55,216 nt of DNA from Saprospiraceae bacterium (GCA_029263015.1 JAJCYI010000046.1:1-55216), one strand, 5' to 3'; counted from the stretch's first letter, positions 1 to 10,479 are shown. Translations and numbers: made by a program. The notes: a model not told the origin generated them from the sequence alone.

Positions 1-90
1 TCTCAACCGAATCCCTGATGGGGGCTACGACCAAACAATTAATTTCAATGAAATATAAACTTTATTTTTCTAAGCAATGCCCTATTGAGA

Positions 91-128
91 CTTAGTACGA
101 CTTAATGGGCCTTGCTTAGTACGACTTA
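91..128. repeat. 14-bp direct repeat
   Basis: The 14-mer CTTAGTACGACTTA occurs at 91-104 and again at 115-128, 24 bp apart. It lies in the gene-free first 279 bases of the window, downstream of the minus-strand gene that ends at 280. I cannot assign a function; it may be the edge of a repeat that continues outside the window. Confidence 0.6.
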
Positions 129-158
129 GTGAGCTTCGTCAATTTTCAATTCTCCATT

Positions 159-194
159 AAAAAAAAGCCCCTCTCTAGCGAACCAGAGAGGAGG
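159..194 (-). terminator. Rho-independent terminator of the HYR/T9SS gene
   Basis: Read on the minus strand, a 7-bp stem (CCTCTCT pairing with AGAGAGG) and its loop are followed by a run of eight T residues. It lies about 85 bp past the stop codon of the minus-strand gene ending at 280, in the right orientation to end that transcript. Confidence 0.7.
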
Positions 195-279
195 CCAATC
201 CCAAAAACCGAGTTACTAATTCTTGATGGTTGAACTGAGGTTTGACAGTAAAGTCAACAACCATTTAACCATCAAACCA

Positions 280-3200
280 TTATAGTAATGTCATTTTTTT
301 CGTTGCAGTATGTGTTGGCGTTTCCAAGCGATAATAGAAAATCCCTTTGCTTGGCAATACACCGTTATCCAACTTGATTTCGTGGTAACCTATTGAGTAG
401 AGGCCACTCACCTTTTTCACTACTTTTCCTGAAACATCGTAAACCGTGAGCGAGGCATTTGCCGCTTCCGGCAAATGGAACCCGATCATGGTGGTATTAC
501 TGAATGGGTTAGGCACGTTTTGGTACAGTTCAAAAGTTTCGGCCATTGCCGTCGAACCATCTAACTGGCTGAAAACAAGCACGATAGGGTGCGTAGCGCC
601 ATCCGCCTCATAACTTTCTGCTTTGGTAAAATGGGAACCTATCGACAACATGTCACTCAACATACCTTCTTTTTTGGCTTTGAAATCAATGCTGAACAGT
701 GGTTCGTCCACATCATTTTTTGTCTCAATCAAGCGGAACCAACTTCCTGTTATGAACCCTTCTTCCAGATTTGTAAGGCCAAAATTTGCTTCGTTCATGC
801 CTTTGCCCGGAATGACGTTTTCCACAGCAAGTTTCCCTTGATCGAAACCAAAAGTGAATTGATAGCCTAAAATTTTAGCAAGATCGGCAGTAATATTTAC
901 CGTGAAACCTTCACCAGATTTCACCAAACGGTCTTGCGCAACAAAAACCAATTCTTCACCAATCGTCCTGTCTTCCGAACCGCTGTTTACATTCACGATA
1001 GCAGTATGGTTCAGGTCGCCAATTTTTACCGCAACAAAATTGGGTGATTGACTACCTCCCGTGAGATTGTTGACATTATAGACTTCTGGAAAAGGCTCTG
1101 CAAATGGATTTGTGGGTTCAGGAAAGCTGTAATTGCCATCCACAAAACGCCATGAGGTATTATTATTGAAATTCGGCTCCACATGCAAAATAACCTTTCT
1201 GATCGCAACGACATCACTCACGGTGATCGAGCCACTATTGTTGGCATCGGCAGCTATGAGCTTGTACGGTGAATCAAGCGCTTCGATGTTAAGGATATGA
1301 CGCTGAAGCAAGTACAAATCAAAAGTAGTCACACCATTGAGCGGATTTTCGTCCAATTGCGGCGTCACCGTATAATCATGTCCCAACGGCACATTATCGA
1401 AATTGAAAACTCCTTGCCCATCGGTATCGGACATACCGTTCATGTTGCCGTTCAATTCGACTGATACATCCTGCACACCCTGGCTATCTTCGTCGGCAAT
1501 TGCACCTGTCATCGCTATCAGTGGGCTGCCACAAGCGTTCATATTATCTTGTATGACTACCATCGTCTCACAAAAATCCTGATTGCCTGATTCATCAGTC
1601 ACCCAGACTTGTACAACATTCTGACCTACGTCATCACAATCAAAAATTCTATCTGTATCAAAGACATCAGCAGAAAAGGAGAAGAACAAATTGGCCCTTG
1701 CCGTACAGTTGTCGTTTGATGAACCTTCCTCCAGTTGCAGCACATTTACAGGCACCATACCTGTTTGCATCAATTCAACTATGATTCCAGCATTACAGAA
1801 AGGAGTTGGTGATTTGCAATCAACATTTGTGAAAAGAAAATTACAGAATCCGGTATTCCCACAGCCATCAAATGCAGTATAGCTAATGCTGTGCGTACCT
1901 ATTGGATAATCGTTGGTCGTATTTTGTCCCGTTCCAGCAACCACGTATATAGCTGGGTCTGGTTGACCATCGTTGAACAGGTCAACAGTCCAGGAATAAA
2001 CAATCAAGTTATCATCCGTACATACATCGGTAGCCGATACAGAGAGGTCGGGTGCTTGGTCGGAGCAGTCGTCCTTAAAGTTGCAAAAAGTCAAATTGTC
2101 GCAGACCGTAAAAGTTGGCCCTTCCAGATCCATAACAGAAATCGTTTGGGTCTGAGTCCAAATACCAGGACTGTTTGGGTCATTTGGATTGAATTGGCAC
2201 CAATCAATCACATACCAGGTTCGGAGGACTTTCCGACAAGCATCATTCGAGGTCAATTCAATATCAGGTTCTTGCCCTGATACCAATGAAAAACAACCAT
2301 CTGGTTGTGGGTGCGTTGGCAAGCCTGTCTGATCAGGGTCAGTCACTGCATCGCATGAAAACACAGTGATGTCTGCTGGAAAAGTGATATTGCCGCCTGT
2401 AAACGGATTGTTGTTTTCAACCGTAATCGTTTGGACACAGAAGGTGGACAAACCAGCAGGATCTGTCACGGAATAAGTCCTTTGAATGACGCCAGACCCA
2501 CAGGTTACTTGTCCCTCATCTGAACTGATGACGGTGATAGCCGCTCCGCAATTGTCGCTGGCCAAGCCATCGTTTCCACCTTGCGTGGCAGGATCGGTTA
2601 CTACTTCTCCAACCAAATTCGGATCGTCATAATTAGCACCGCAAAGAAGGGTAACATTAGGTGGACAAGTAATACTTGGCCCACTGATGTCCTGTACTTC
2701 GACTTCCACGGTACAAGTATTTGAGTTGCCGTTGCAATCCCAAACGCGAAGGATCACTGGTACTATTTCCCCAACATCGGCACAACAGAATTCTATATAT
2801 TCCCTGAAAAGAAGGTTGTCAGGATTGTTGCAATTATCTGTGAGGCGAGCCACTTCAAAGTCGTCGAGGCAACAGTTGTCCGTACTACCATCATCAAAAG
2901 TGGCAGCATAGGTAAAACCATATCCTGAATTGTCCAAAGCAACCACTGTATGCGCATCGCAAACAGGGGTTGGCTGCGTCAAATCTTCTACTGTAATGGT
3001 AAATTCTATGTTGGTAGCATTTCCACAGTCATCAGTCACTTTCACGCCAATCGTATGAGTGCCAAGAGGCAGGCCCGGTGCAGGCACTTGCCCACCATTT
3101 CCAGAAATGGGGCCGACCGGGGTTGAGATGAACACGCTGTATTCAGAGCAATCCGTTACAACAACCTCAGGGATTACTGGTCTCGCCCGACAACTTGGCA

Positions 3201-4410
3201 AATTTGCATTAACGGTCATATCGGCAAGAGAATCCACCGATGGAGGTGTGGTATCAACATACTCGACGAGTTGGGTGCATGACCATGGATTGTCAATAAA
3301 ATCAATTGGCAAGCACCAATCCATAATCGTCCAAGTCCTGATGACTTTATAAGTCACACCACAACCATTGATGGCCATATCGCTATAAGAAGCGGTGATG
3401 TTACAAATGGAATTTTCGCCATCCGTTATGTCATAGGTGACACTATCGATCACAACAGTAGGGTAACCTGTAATTTCAGGACTGAAATCAGGATCAACAC
3501 CGTCCATGCATTCAATTGCAGTATCCTGCGGGCAAATCGGTGCAAGGTCAGTCAGCAAAATCCTGTCAACCGTAATTATTTGGTTGCAGGAACTTACATT
3601 CCCCAATTCATCTGAGGCAGTCCAGATACGCATGACGATGGAGGTGAAAGTATCCTGACAGGTACCATGTGTTTCCATGTCCACATAATTGAAGGTAAAA
3701 TCATTGCAATCTGAAAAAGTAGGATCCTGTATTTCACCTCCTTCCGAAACTGGCCTGACATCGGCAAGACAATTTACTGTAACCGAATCGCAGCCCTGGA
3801 TAAACGGTCCGCTTTTATCTTCGATCAGTGCATTGCCCCATCCGATCATGCCAGTTTCTGTATTTGTAATAGTGTATTGAATTGTTTCGCCCACATAGAA
3901 AGGTCCAATATAGTTGCTGCCAGTGTTCTCGACATCAACTACAAAATCGTCATAGCAGCCATAATTGCCTTCCAAGACCATTGCTGGCAAAAGGAACATT
4001 TCACAAGTAGCTGGAATGGAGATATTCAAATCGTCGTCCGTGACAATAGCTGGTGTTGATGGCACATATTCATTTACGATTATTGCAAATGAACAGGTGT
4101 CAGCAGGATAGGGAAATATCGACCCCGTATCTATTGCTATAAATTGCAGCACCGTCATCCCTATCGGGAAAACACTGCCCGAAGTATAGCCGGTACCATC
4201 ACTTTGGAAAATGAGTGGAATGGTAGGATTGCCGTTTGCACTGGCAAAAACATTAAAGTTTACTTCTGTTTCACACTCGCCGGGATCAAGGTTTTCGACA
4301 ATGTTCCCAGGACAGAAAAGAATTGGTGTGTTTTGAGAAAGGAGGCAGTCAGTAATGAAAAATAACCATACTACCGCCGCAATAGGTAGAACTCGTTGCA
4401 TGGGACTCAA
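280..4410 (-). CDS. Secreted HYR-repeat protein with dockerin-like and cohesin-like modules, T9SS type A tail
   Basis: This 1376-residue protein is predicted to be exported and then moved across the outer membrane by the type IX system. A hydrophobic signal segment covers about residues 5-25. Residues 30-960 are a chain of cysteine-containing HYR/Ig-like modules with recurring phrases such as 'CPPNVTLLC' and 'DNCG', as in Bacteroidota adhesins. A carboxypeptidase-like regulatory domain follows (about 966-1015). Next comes a dockerin-like calcium loop with Asp/Asn spacing (ADANNSGSITVSD, near 1057) and a second partial one (KIGDLNHTA). A cohesin-like beta domain covers about 1150-1280, and the T9SS type A tail (YQNVPNPFSNT, ending KKMTLL) about 1288-1376. 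It appears to be a single-gene unit with its own terminator. The ligand cannot be told from sequence; an adhesive or matrix role is inference. Confidence 0.85.
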   Translation of the reverse strand: MSPMQRVLPIAAVVWLFFITDCLLSQNTPILFCPGNIVENLDPGECETEVNFNVFASANGNPTIPLIFQSDGTGYTSGSVFPIGMTVLQFIAIDTGSIFPYPADTCSFAIIVNEYVPSTPAIVTDDDLNISIPATCEMFLLPAMVLEGNYGCYDDFVVDVENTGSNYIGPFYVGETIQYTITNTETGMIGWGNALIEDKSGPFIQGCDSVTVNCLADVRPVSEGGEIQDPTFSDCNDFTFNYVDMETHGTCQDTFTSIVMRIWTASDELGNVSSCNQIITVDRILLTDLAPICPQDTAIECMDGVDPDFSPEITGYPTVVIDSVTYDITDGENSICNITASYSDMAINGCGVTYKVIRTWTIMDWCLPIDFIDNPWSCTQLVEYVDTTPPSVDSLADMTVNANLPSCRARPVIPEVVVTDCSEYSVFISTPVGPISGNGGQVPAPGLPLGTHTIGVKVTDDCGNATNIEFTITVEDLTQPTPVCDAHTVVALDNSGYGFTYAATFDDGSTDNCCLDDFEVARLTDNCNNPDNLLFREYIEFCCADVGEIVPVILRVWDCNGNSNTCTVEVEVQDISGPSITCPPNVTLLCGANYDDPNLVGEVVTDPATQGGNDGLASDNCGAAITVISSDEGQVTCGSGVIQRTYSVTDPAGLSTFCVQTITVENNNPFTGGNITFPADITVFSCDAVTDPDQTGLPTHPQPDGCFSLVSGQEPDIELTSNDACRKVLRTWYVIDWCQFNPNDPNSPGIWTQTQTISVMDLEGPTFTVCDNLTFCNFKDDCSDQAPDLSVSATDVCTDDNLIVYSWTVDLFNDGQPDPAIYVVAGTGQNTTNDYPIGTHSISYTAFDGCGNTGFCNFLFTNVDCKSPTPFCNAGIIVELMQTGMVPVNVLQLEEGSSNDNCTARANLFFSFSADVFDTDRIFDCDDVGQNVVQVWVTDESGNQDFCETMVVIQDNMNACGSPLIAMTGAIADEDSQGVQDVSVELNGNMNGMSDTDGQGVFNFDNVPLGHDYTVTPQLDENPLNGVTTFDLYLLQRHILNIEALDSPYKLIAADANNSGSITVSDVVAIRKVILHVEPNFNNNTSWRFVDGNYSFPEPTNPFAEPFPEVYNVNNLTGGSQSPNFVAVKIGDLNHTAIVNVNSGSEDRTIGEELVFVAQDRLVKSGEGFTVNITADLAKILGYQFTFGFDQGKLAVENVIPGKGMNEANFGLTNLEEGFITGSWFRLIETKNDVDEPLFSIDFKAKKEGMLSDMLSIGSHFTKAESYEADGATHPIVLVFSQLDGSTAMAETFELYQNVPNPFSNTTMIGFHLPEAANASLTVYDVSGKVVKKVSGLYSIGYHEIKLDNGVLPSKGIFYYRLETPTHTATKKMTLL

Positions 4411-4821
4411 GCTTTTGGTTAAAGAATAAAATCTGTATTAACAAACGTCAGTTGGCAAGGTGAAGAAAGCCCCAATTGGACAAACATCAGCACTGCCCGC
4501 TGGTCAGCTGTTGTGTATAGTTTCGGAAAATGGTGTTGATGGAAATTTGGCTTTAGACCGATCCATCAAAAAGTGCGGCTAATTATTTTATGGTTGGAAA
4601 GACTATCTCAGTTGTTGTGTCCAAGTTTGGAGAAAGTAACTTTAGGTGAGAATTCTTATTAAAATAAAAACATATAAACTTTATGGTGCAAAGGTATGTC
4701 GGCCATTGCTTTTATCTTTACCCAGCTTGAGGTATTTTTTTAATTTATAATTATTCATATTCGTAAAATGGGCGAGAAGCGACGCTTTTCAAAAAAGCGT
4801 CGCTTCTGTGCGCACCTGACT
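4411..4821. other. Gene-free interval between two minus-strand secreted-protein genes
   Basis: No credible coding region is seen in these 411 bases. The interval holds the leader of the HYR gene on the low-coordinate side and a strong hairpin at 4775-4807 on the high side. A single TAnnTTTG-like box for the minus strand (TACCTTTG, plus-strand positions 4689-4696) is present, but I find no matching -33 TTTG at normal spacing, so this promoter is only a weak suggestion. Confidence 0.5.
4775..4807 (-). terminator. Hairpin downstream of the SprB-repeat gene
   Basis: A perfect 15-bp stem (arms 4775-4789 and 4793-4807) closes a 3-base loop. It starts 14 bp past the end of the minus-strand gene at 4822. 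The T tract is interrupted, so it may act as a terminator or as an RNA-stabilising hairpin. Confidence 0.6.
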
Positions 4822-7743
4822 TCAATGCTGCACCACCACCCTTTCCACAATCCTCCATCCATCCGTTGTGACCGAAAGCAGAAACACCCCATCTGGCAGT
4901 TCGGTCATATCAATGGAAGCAGGCATCCCGTGCATTTTCTCCCTCCGCAAAACCCTCCCAGTTGGATCGTGGATTTCCACGACGCCATCTCCATTATTAG
5001 GATTATCCATTTCAATAAAAACCAAACCAGAAGTAGGGTTTGGATAAATTTTGAATTCCAATTGCTCTATTTCACCAGTAGCAATGAGCAGCTCCACCGT
5101 GACCGTTGCCTGTAAAGTGCAGCCATTCACATCGGTTACCGTTACCGTGTAATCGCCTTCTTGCAGCTCCGTGGCAGTTTGTGTCGTCTGCACGGGCAGC
5201 GTATTCCAACTATATGAGTAGGGAGGTGAGCCGCCATCAGGCGTGACGGTTGCCGTTCCGATGGAAATATTGGGGCCACTGGGCGTTGAAGTCGTATTTG
5301 CAACGAGTGAATCCGGTGCTTCCAGCGATTCAGTGGCTGTAGTTGTGCAACCGTTTTCGTCTGTCACTGTTACAGCATAATTTCCTTCCGGCAAATCAAC
5401 AGGATTATCGCCAGATAGTGTTGTGGGATCCCAGCTGTAACTGAACATGCCAGTGCCCCCAGAGGGAATCACCAGGATGGAACCATTCGAGCCACCTGCA
5501 CAAGCAGGGTTTTCAGCATCAATAGTGGTGCTGATCGGAGCAGGCTCTACAAGAGTAGCCTGAGCCGTCACTACCTGCCCTTGCTCATCAGTCACCGTCA
5601 CGGCGTAGTCTCCAGCTGGCAGATTTGTTGGGTTATTTCCATTGAGATTAGAAGGAATCCATTCATAAGTATATGGAGGAATCCCCCCGATTGGCGTTGC
5701 CAAGATTGAGCCACTGGAACCACCAAAACACAATGGCGTGACAGGCTCTAAATTTACCGAAGTGAATGTAGGTGAAAAGGACACCAGATTAGAAAGGGCA
5801 GCGCAATCGGGCGTCACCATTGCCACGACATAGCTTCCACCAACGATTGGTGCAAGCGTATCTGAGGTAGCGCCGGGGATGGGCTGTCCATTCAAATACC
5901 ATTGCCAAGTATAAAATGGAGGAGCAGGGTTGCCAGGGTTTGCCGATAAAATATCACCCGCAAGTAGGCTGGCGGTCGGTTCATAGACCAAAATCATTTG
6001 ACTAAAAACCTGCGTTTCGATAGTCGGGGTTGTGGTAAATGAAATCGTCAGCGGCGTATCTGGGTCATCGGGATTGGTCAAGCTGAACGTACCCGCTGTC
6101 GTGCTGCCAGAAATAGTGAACACACCAAAAAAGTCATCAGCGCCGATGGCGTCGTGGTCCCAAACTTCAATTTCATAGGATTCGATTGTTGACATGCTGA
6201 ACGATACCGGCAAATCTACCGGAGGAAATTCCTCCACCCATCCTGATGTGTAAAGCACCGTACCGGCTTGGTTTTTAACGACCACATACGGGTCAGGTTT
6301 ATTATCACAAAATAGACATTCATTCCAGATTTCAGGTAAGCTCTCCACGGTAAAATTGTCAATTGTATTCAGACTGCTGGCCACGACTTCCAGCTTTATT
6401 TCATGGAATCCTGCTCCAGTCACCTGTACTGGAGAGGGGGTTTGTTCGACAGAGAAAGCTGTCCCGTCCAATTCCCATTGATAACTTAATGCATTGTCAA
6501 AGTTGTTGGTCAGCATAATAGTTGCTGGGGCACAGGCAGTATCAGGCGTAACATCGAAAGGCATTACAGGAGGTTGAGAACCTTCACTGTTTTTTGAATA
6601 AAAAAATGTGCGCTTATAGAAGCCCCGTTCACCACAGACAGCCATTTCGGCACCATCGTCGGTTAGCGGTACTACCGCCGCTGCCGCGATGCCAGTCAGC
6701 ACATCAGGGTTAGGTATTTCCGTAAAATCAATAACCTGGAAGTTGGCCACATTCACCCTGTAAATCCTCGACACCTGATAGGTGCCAAAAACGTTTGGCT
6801 GTGCCCGGCGATGGATGGCGAGCAAAGTGCCATCGTTGGTAAACTGGAGATTGGTAATTTCATCGCTCACCCCCGCAATATCAATATGCATACTACCGAA
6901 TATCGCCCCGTTATTTTCGAATAACCGACGAATAAACCCACCAGAATTGCCTCCTGTCAGTTCAGAGCCACATGCGTAAATAATGCCTGTTTTATAGGCC
7001 AATTTGGAATAAGTGGTTCCAGCATCGACCGGGTGGCGCTTCTTCCAAATCAATTCACCGTCATTTTCAACATGGTAAAGTGTTAGCGAGTCGGTAAATG
7101 CATTGAGTACCATCACGGCATATCCAGTGCCCGTGGGCACTATGTCAGCCACCTCGTCGAAACCACAATTGCTGCAACTATTGTAAGTTTTGCGCCACAA
7201 TACATTCAGATTGGCCGTGATTGACAACAATGCCATGTCTTGGAAATTAAGCCCAGTACCACCCTCTGTCGCAGCAATGAAAAGTTGATTCCCTTGTCTG
7301 ACTATGGTAGGCGAAAACAGCTGATTGTTGGAAGGAATACTCCCCTCGTAGATAGCACTGTTTATCAGCAAAAGGGAAGGCTCTGTTGCGACGGCAAATA
7401 CCTTCTTTAATGTATCACCAGGCATACAATGGTCACACTCTCCAACCACAATGATGTTGCCAGCAGGATCGAAAGTCATACCCTCCACAGAAGAATTACC
7501 GGGGATAACATTGTCGAGGAAAAAATAATCAATTAGGTCGCCTTTAAAGTTGACTTTCGCCATGAACCCAACACCATTCCATTCTCCACCGAGAATAAAA
7601 GTGGAAGCATCCAGTTGCAGGATGGCGTTGCTACGGTTGATGTCAGTCTGCTCTTGTCCGTAAACTTCGAGGTAGGTTTGCTGGGCATTAAGGCTTGATA
7701 GGATACCCCCCAGCAGGGCAAGGATGAGTACTTGTCGTTTCAT
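4822..7743 (-). CDS. Secreted SprB-repeat protein with C2-like domain, T9SS type A tail
   Basis: This 973-residue protein has a signal peptide (MKRQVLILALLGGILSSLNAQ). Residues about 25-390 look like a beta-propeller of repeated 'I.R...LFIAATEGG'-type strands. A PKD-like module follows (about 394-456), then a C2-like segment (about 480-545) containing DPYVVV and WDHDAIGADDFFG, which resembles the calcium-loop Asp pattern of C2 domains. Three SprB repeats cover about 660-880 (each with GG.PPY.Y.W and G.Y.VTVTD.NGC), and a T9SS type A tail starts near 894 (FKIYPNPTSG). SprB repeats are known from the mobile gliding adhesin of Flavobacterium and relatives. A surface-exposed, calcium-stabilised adhesin role is inferred. 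The C2 call is by pattern only. Confidence 0.83.
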   Translation of the reverse strand: MKRQVLILALLGGILSSLNAQQTYLEVYGQEQTDINRSNAILQLDASTFILGGEWNGVGFMAKVNFKGDLIDYFFLDNVIPGNSSVEGMTFDPAGNIIVVGECDHCMPGDTLKKVFAVATEPSLLLINSAIYEGSIPSNNQLFSPTIVRQGNQLFIAATEGGTGLNFQDMALLSITANLNVLWRKTYNSCSNCGFDEVADIVPTGTGYAVMVLNAFTDSLTLYHVENDGELIWKKRHPVDAGTTYSKLAYKTGIIYACGSELTGGNSGGFIRRLFENNGAIFGSMHIDIAGVSDEITNLQFTNDGTLLAIHRRAQPNVFGTYQVSRIYRVNVANFQVIDFTEIPNPDVLTGIAAAAVVPLTDDGAEMAVCGERGFYKRTFFYSKNSEGSQPPVMPFDVTPDTACAPATIMLTNNFDNALSYQWELDGTAFSVEQTPSPVQVTGAGFHEIKLEVVASSLNTIDNFTVESLPEIWNECLFCDNKPDPYVVVKNQAGTVLYTSGWVEEFPPVDLPVSFSMSTIESYEIEVWDHDAIGADDFFGVFTISGSTTAGTFSLTNPDDPDTPLTISFTTTPTIETQVFSQMILVYEPTASLLAGDILSANPGNPAPPFYTWQWYLNGQPIPGATSDTLAPIVGGSYVVAMVTPDCAALSNLVSFSPTFTSVNLEPVTPLCFGGSSGSILATPIGGIPPYTYEWIPSNLNGNNPTNLPAGDYAVTVTDEQGQVVTAQATLVEPAPISTTIDAENPACAGGSNGSILVIPSGGTGMFSYSWDPTTLSGDNPVDLPEGNYAVTVTDENGCTTTATESLEAPDSLVANTTSTPSGPNISIGTATVTPDGGSPPYSYSWNTLPVQTTQTATELQEGDYTVTVTDVNGCTLQATVTVELLIATGEIEQLEFKIYPNPTSGLVFIEMDNPNNGDGVVEIHDPTGRVLRREKMHGMPASIDMTELPDGVFLLSVTTDGWRIVERVVVQH

Positions 7744-7832
7744 AAATACAATTTCTAAAAATTAATGAAAGGAAAATATTGCTATCGGGTGTGGCTCGGT
7801 GTGAAGTGGCGGTAAATATAGGGAAAAAATTT

Positions 7833-7937
7833 GGTTTCATGGTTTCATGGGGGTGCATTGATTCATGGCTCCATGAAGTGATTCGATTGCAATAGAGACA
7901 CTTTTCAGCGCAGGCGAAACAATGAAACCATGAAACC
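7833..7937. repeat. Inverted repeat between divergent genes
   Basis: A 16-bp sequence (GGTTTCATGGTTTCAT, 7833-7848) recurs as its exact reverse complement at 7922-7937, with about 73 bp between. It sits between the divergent SprB-repeat gene and the TonB-dependent receptor gene. It could be a small mobile element or a regulatory structure; no direct-repeat footprint was seen. Confidence 0.6.
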
Positions 7938-8043
7938 CTTCCTACCATTTTAAAGGTATTTCATCGAAAAAAATCAACAACCGCGAACTACTTCCGGATT
8001 TTTGTGTCTTTGTCAAGAAATTAAGAATCACCAACCGTTTATT

Positions 8044-10479
8044 ATGAAGATTTTCAACACCTTTTCACTGCTATTTGCATGTCTATTTGTTCAAGCACAA
8101 TCCGCCAGCATTCAGGGGCAACTCAATGATGAAGCCGGAGAAGCAGTCCTCTTTGCCAATGTGGCATTGTACAATATGGCTGACAGCAGCCTACTAGTAA
8201 AAGTTGAAACCAGCGACGAGGCTGGTTCTTTCAAACTCAATGGACTTGCTGCCGGTAATTATTTCTTGTTGGCAAGTTATGTGGGCATGCCAGACTTCAA
8301 ACAGTCAGGCATCGAGCTACAAAATGACCAACAACTAAACCTCGGCACCCTATCCTTCTCCCCTGCCGCCGTGCAACTCACGGGAGCTACCGTGACTGCT
8401 CGACGTGCCATGGTGGAAATCAAACCCGACCGAACCGTTTTCAACGTACAAGGCACCATTAACAGCACCGGTGCAGATGCAATAGCCTTGCTGCGCAAAG
8501 CACCTGGCGTTACGGTTGACAATAATGACAACATCAATGTACTGGGACGCGCTGGCGTACTTTTGTATGTGGATGGAAAACGGCTGCCGCTCACCGGAGA
8601 AGATTTGACCAACTACCTGCAAAACCTATCCGCTGATCAGATTGACCGCTTTGAAATCATCACCAACCCTGGAGCCCGGTACGAAGCTGAGGGCAATGCT
8701 GGCATCATCGACATCCGTTTGAAAAAAGACAAAAACCTGGGAGCAAATGGCTCTGTCAATGGAACCTACAGCAAAGGTCGCCATGCCCGTTCTAATATTG
8801 GTGGAAGCGGCAATTTCCGCAATAAAAAACTGAATACTTTTGGAACATTTGGCGTTGGTGATGGGGCCGGATACATGGACATGGTCTTTCTCAGCTTTCA
8901 AAATGGCCTTATCCTGGACGAAATTAACAACCGCCAGAACGAATTCCAGAATTACAACTACCGCCTTGGAACAGATTTTTTCTTGTCTGAAAAACATACG
9001 CTCGGCTTCTTGGTGTCAAGCGGCCAGTCGGATCGTACAAACAATCCTTTTAACCGCATTGCCATATCCCAAGAAAGTTCTCCAGAATTAATAGACAGTA
9101 TTTTAGTGGCCAACACCATTGCCGAAGTTGACAGGAGACAAAACACTTTCAACCTCAACTATCGTTTCGACAATTCAAAAGGCCGCAGTTTGAACCTTGA
9201 CTTGGATTACGGTAGGTATGAAACCGAAAATAAACGTTTCCTGCCCAACCAGTATTTCGACGCCAATGAAGACATCCTGCTTTCTGAAGTCATCAATCGA
9301 TTTGATACGCCTACCGATATTGACATTTACACGTTTAAAGTTGATTTTGAAGAAAAATTATGGGGAGGCAACCTAAGTGTGGGTTCGAAACTGAGCCGTG
9401 TTGTTTCCGACAATACCTTTTTGGTTTATGATGTGGAAGACGGAGTATCCGTCCGCGACGACTACTCTTCCAACCAATTTGATTATGATGAAAATGTTTA
9501 TGCAGGTTACATCAACTACGCCCGGAAATTAGCCGAAAAATGGAATTTTTCCGCCGGCCTACGTGCCGAACAGACCGATGCCACAGGCGATCTGCAAGCA
9601 TTTATTCCGGAGCTACAAGAACCTCCAGTAGAATTAAACTACCTCAGTTGGTTTCCCAGTGCCGGGCTGACCTTTCAAGTAGCCCCACAACACAACCTAG
9701 CACTGAATTACGGCCGCCGCATCAACCGACCAGACTATAATGTACTGAACCCTTTCAACAATCAAATCAGCGAGCTTTCTTTTCAAAAAGGCAACCCGTC
9801 CCTGCGTCCTGAGATCGTCAACAATCTGGAACTGGGTTATACCATGAAATACCGTTACAATTTCAAATTGGCCTACAGCCGCACTACCGACCAGATTACC
9901 CGCCTGATAGCCCCCGACGACGATGATCCCCGTGCAGGCTTCATCACTTGGGCCAACTTGGCAGAGCAGACCATCTGGAGCTTCAACGCGAGCATACCAG
10001 TAGATGTGACCGAAGGCTGGAGTACTTTCTTTAACCTCAGCGGATCCCATATTGACAACCAAGCCGATTACGGTGACGGTGCCACGGTTGATGTACAAGC
10101 TTATACTTACAATATTTTTATGCAGAATACCATTGACTTGCCTGCTGGCATTAAAGGGGAAATCTCTGGGTGGTTCTCTGGCCCTGGCATCTGGGGCGGC
10201 GTGTTTTTATATGATACCAGTTGGAGCCTTGACCTCGGTTTACAGCGTAAATTCCTGAATGACCGACTGAATGCCCGCTTCAGCGTCAGCGATGTTTTCA
10301 ATCAAACTGGTTGGAGTGGCTTTTCCGTTTTCGATGGTCTTCGTTCTGTTGGCAACGGTAGCTGGGATAGCCGCCGTGCAAGCTTCAGTTTAAGCTATAA
10401 TTTTGGAAATAAAAATGTGAAATCGAGAAAACGGACAACGGGTCTTGAGGATGAAGCAGGGAGAGTTGGAAAGGATTGA
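8044..10479 (+). CDS. TonB-dependent receptor (outer-membrane beta-barrel family)
   Basis: This outer-membrane receptor is expected to import a ligand with energy from TonB/ExbBD. The start at 8044 gives a clean signal peptide (MKIFNTFSLLFACLFVQAQ) and 811 residues; an upstream in-frame ATG at 8002 would add 14 poorly fitting residues. A carboxypeptidase-regulatory-like domain covers about residues 20-105, followed by a plug domain (TRAMVEIKPDRTVF-like region; NVLGRAGVLLYVDGKRLP; YEAEGNAGIIDIRLKK). The rest is a long barrel of alternating aromatic strands ending in FSLSYNFGNK, typical of the OMP_b-brl_3 group. No SusD partner or enzyme is adjacent, so the substrate is unknown. A strong hairpin follows the gene. 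Confidence 0.88.
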   Translation: MKIFNTFSLLFACLFVQAQSASIQGQLNDEAGEAVLFANVALYNMADSSLLVKVETSDEAGSFKLNGLAAGNYFLLASYVGMPDFKQSGIELQNDQQLNLGTLSFSPAAVQLTGATVTARRAMVEIKPDRTVFNVQGTINSTGADAIALLRKAPGVTVDNNDNINVLGRAGVLLYVDGKRLPLTGEDLTNYLQNLSADQIDRFEIITNPGARYEAEGNAGIIDIRLKKDKNLGANGSVNGTYSKGRHARSNIGGSGNFRNKKLNTFGTFGVGDGAGYMDMVFLSFQNGLILDEINNRQNEFQNYNYRLGTDFFLSEKHTLGFLVSSGQSDRTNNPFNRIAISQESSPELIDSILVANTIAEVDRRQNTFNLNYRFDNSKGRSLNLDLDYGRYETENKRFLPNQYFDANEDILLSEVINRFDTPTDIDIYTFKVDFEEKLWGGNLSVGSKLSRVVSDNTFLVYDVEDGVSVRDDYSSNQFDYDENVYAGYINYARKLAEKWNFSAGLRAEQTDATGDLQAFIPELQEPPVELNYLSWFPSAGLTFQVAPQHNLALNYGRRINRPDYNVLNPFNNQISELSFQKGNPSLRPEIVNNLELGYTMKYRYNFKLAYSRTTDQITRLIAPDDDDPRAGFITWANLAEQTIWSFNASIPVDVTEGWSTFFNLSGSHIDNQADYGDGATVDVQAYTYNIFMQNTIDLPAGIKGEISGWFSGPGIWGGVFLYDTSWSLDLGLQRKFLNDRLNARFSVSDVFNQTGWSGFSVFDGLRSVGNGSWDSRRASFSLSYNFGNKNVKSRKRTTGLEDEAGRVGKD

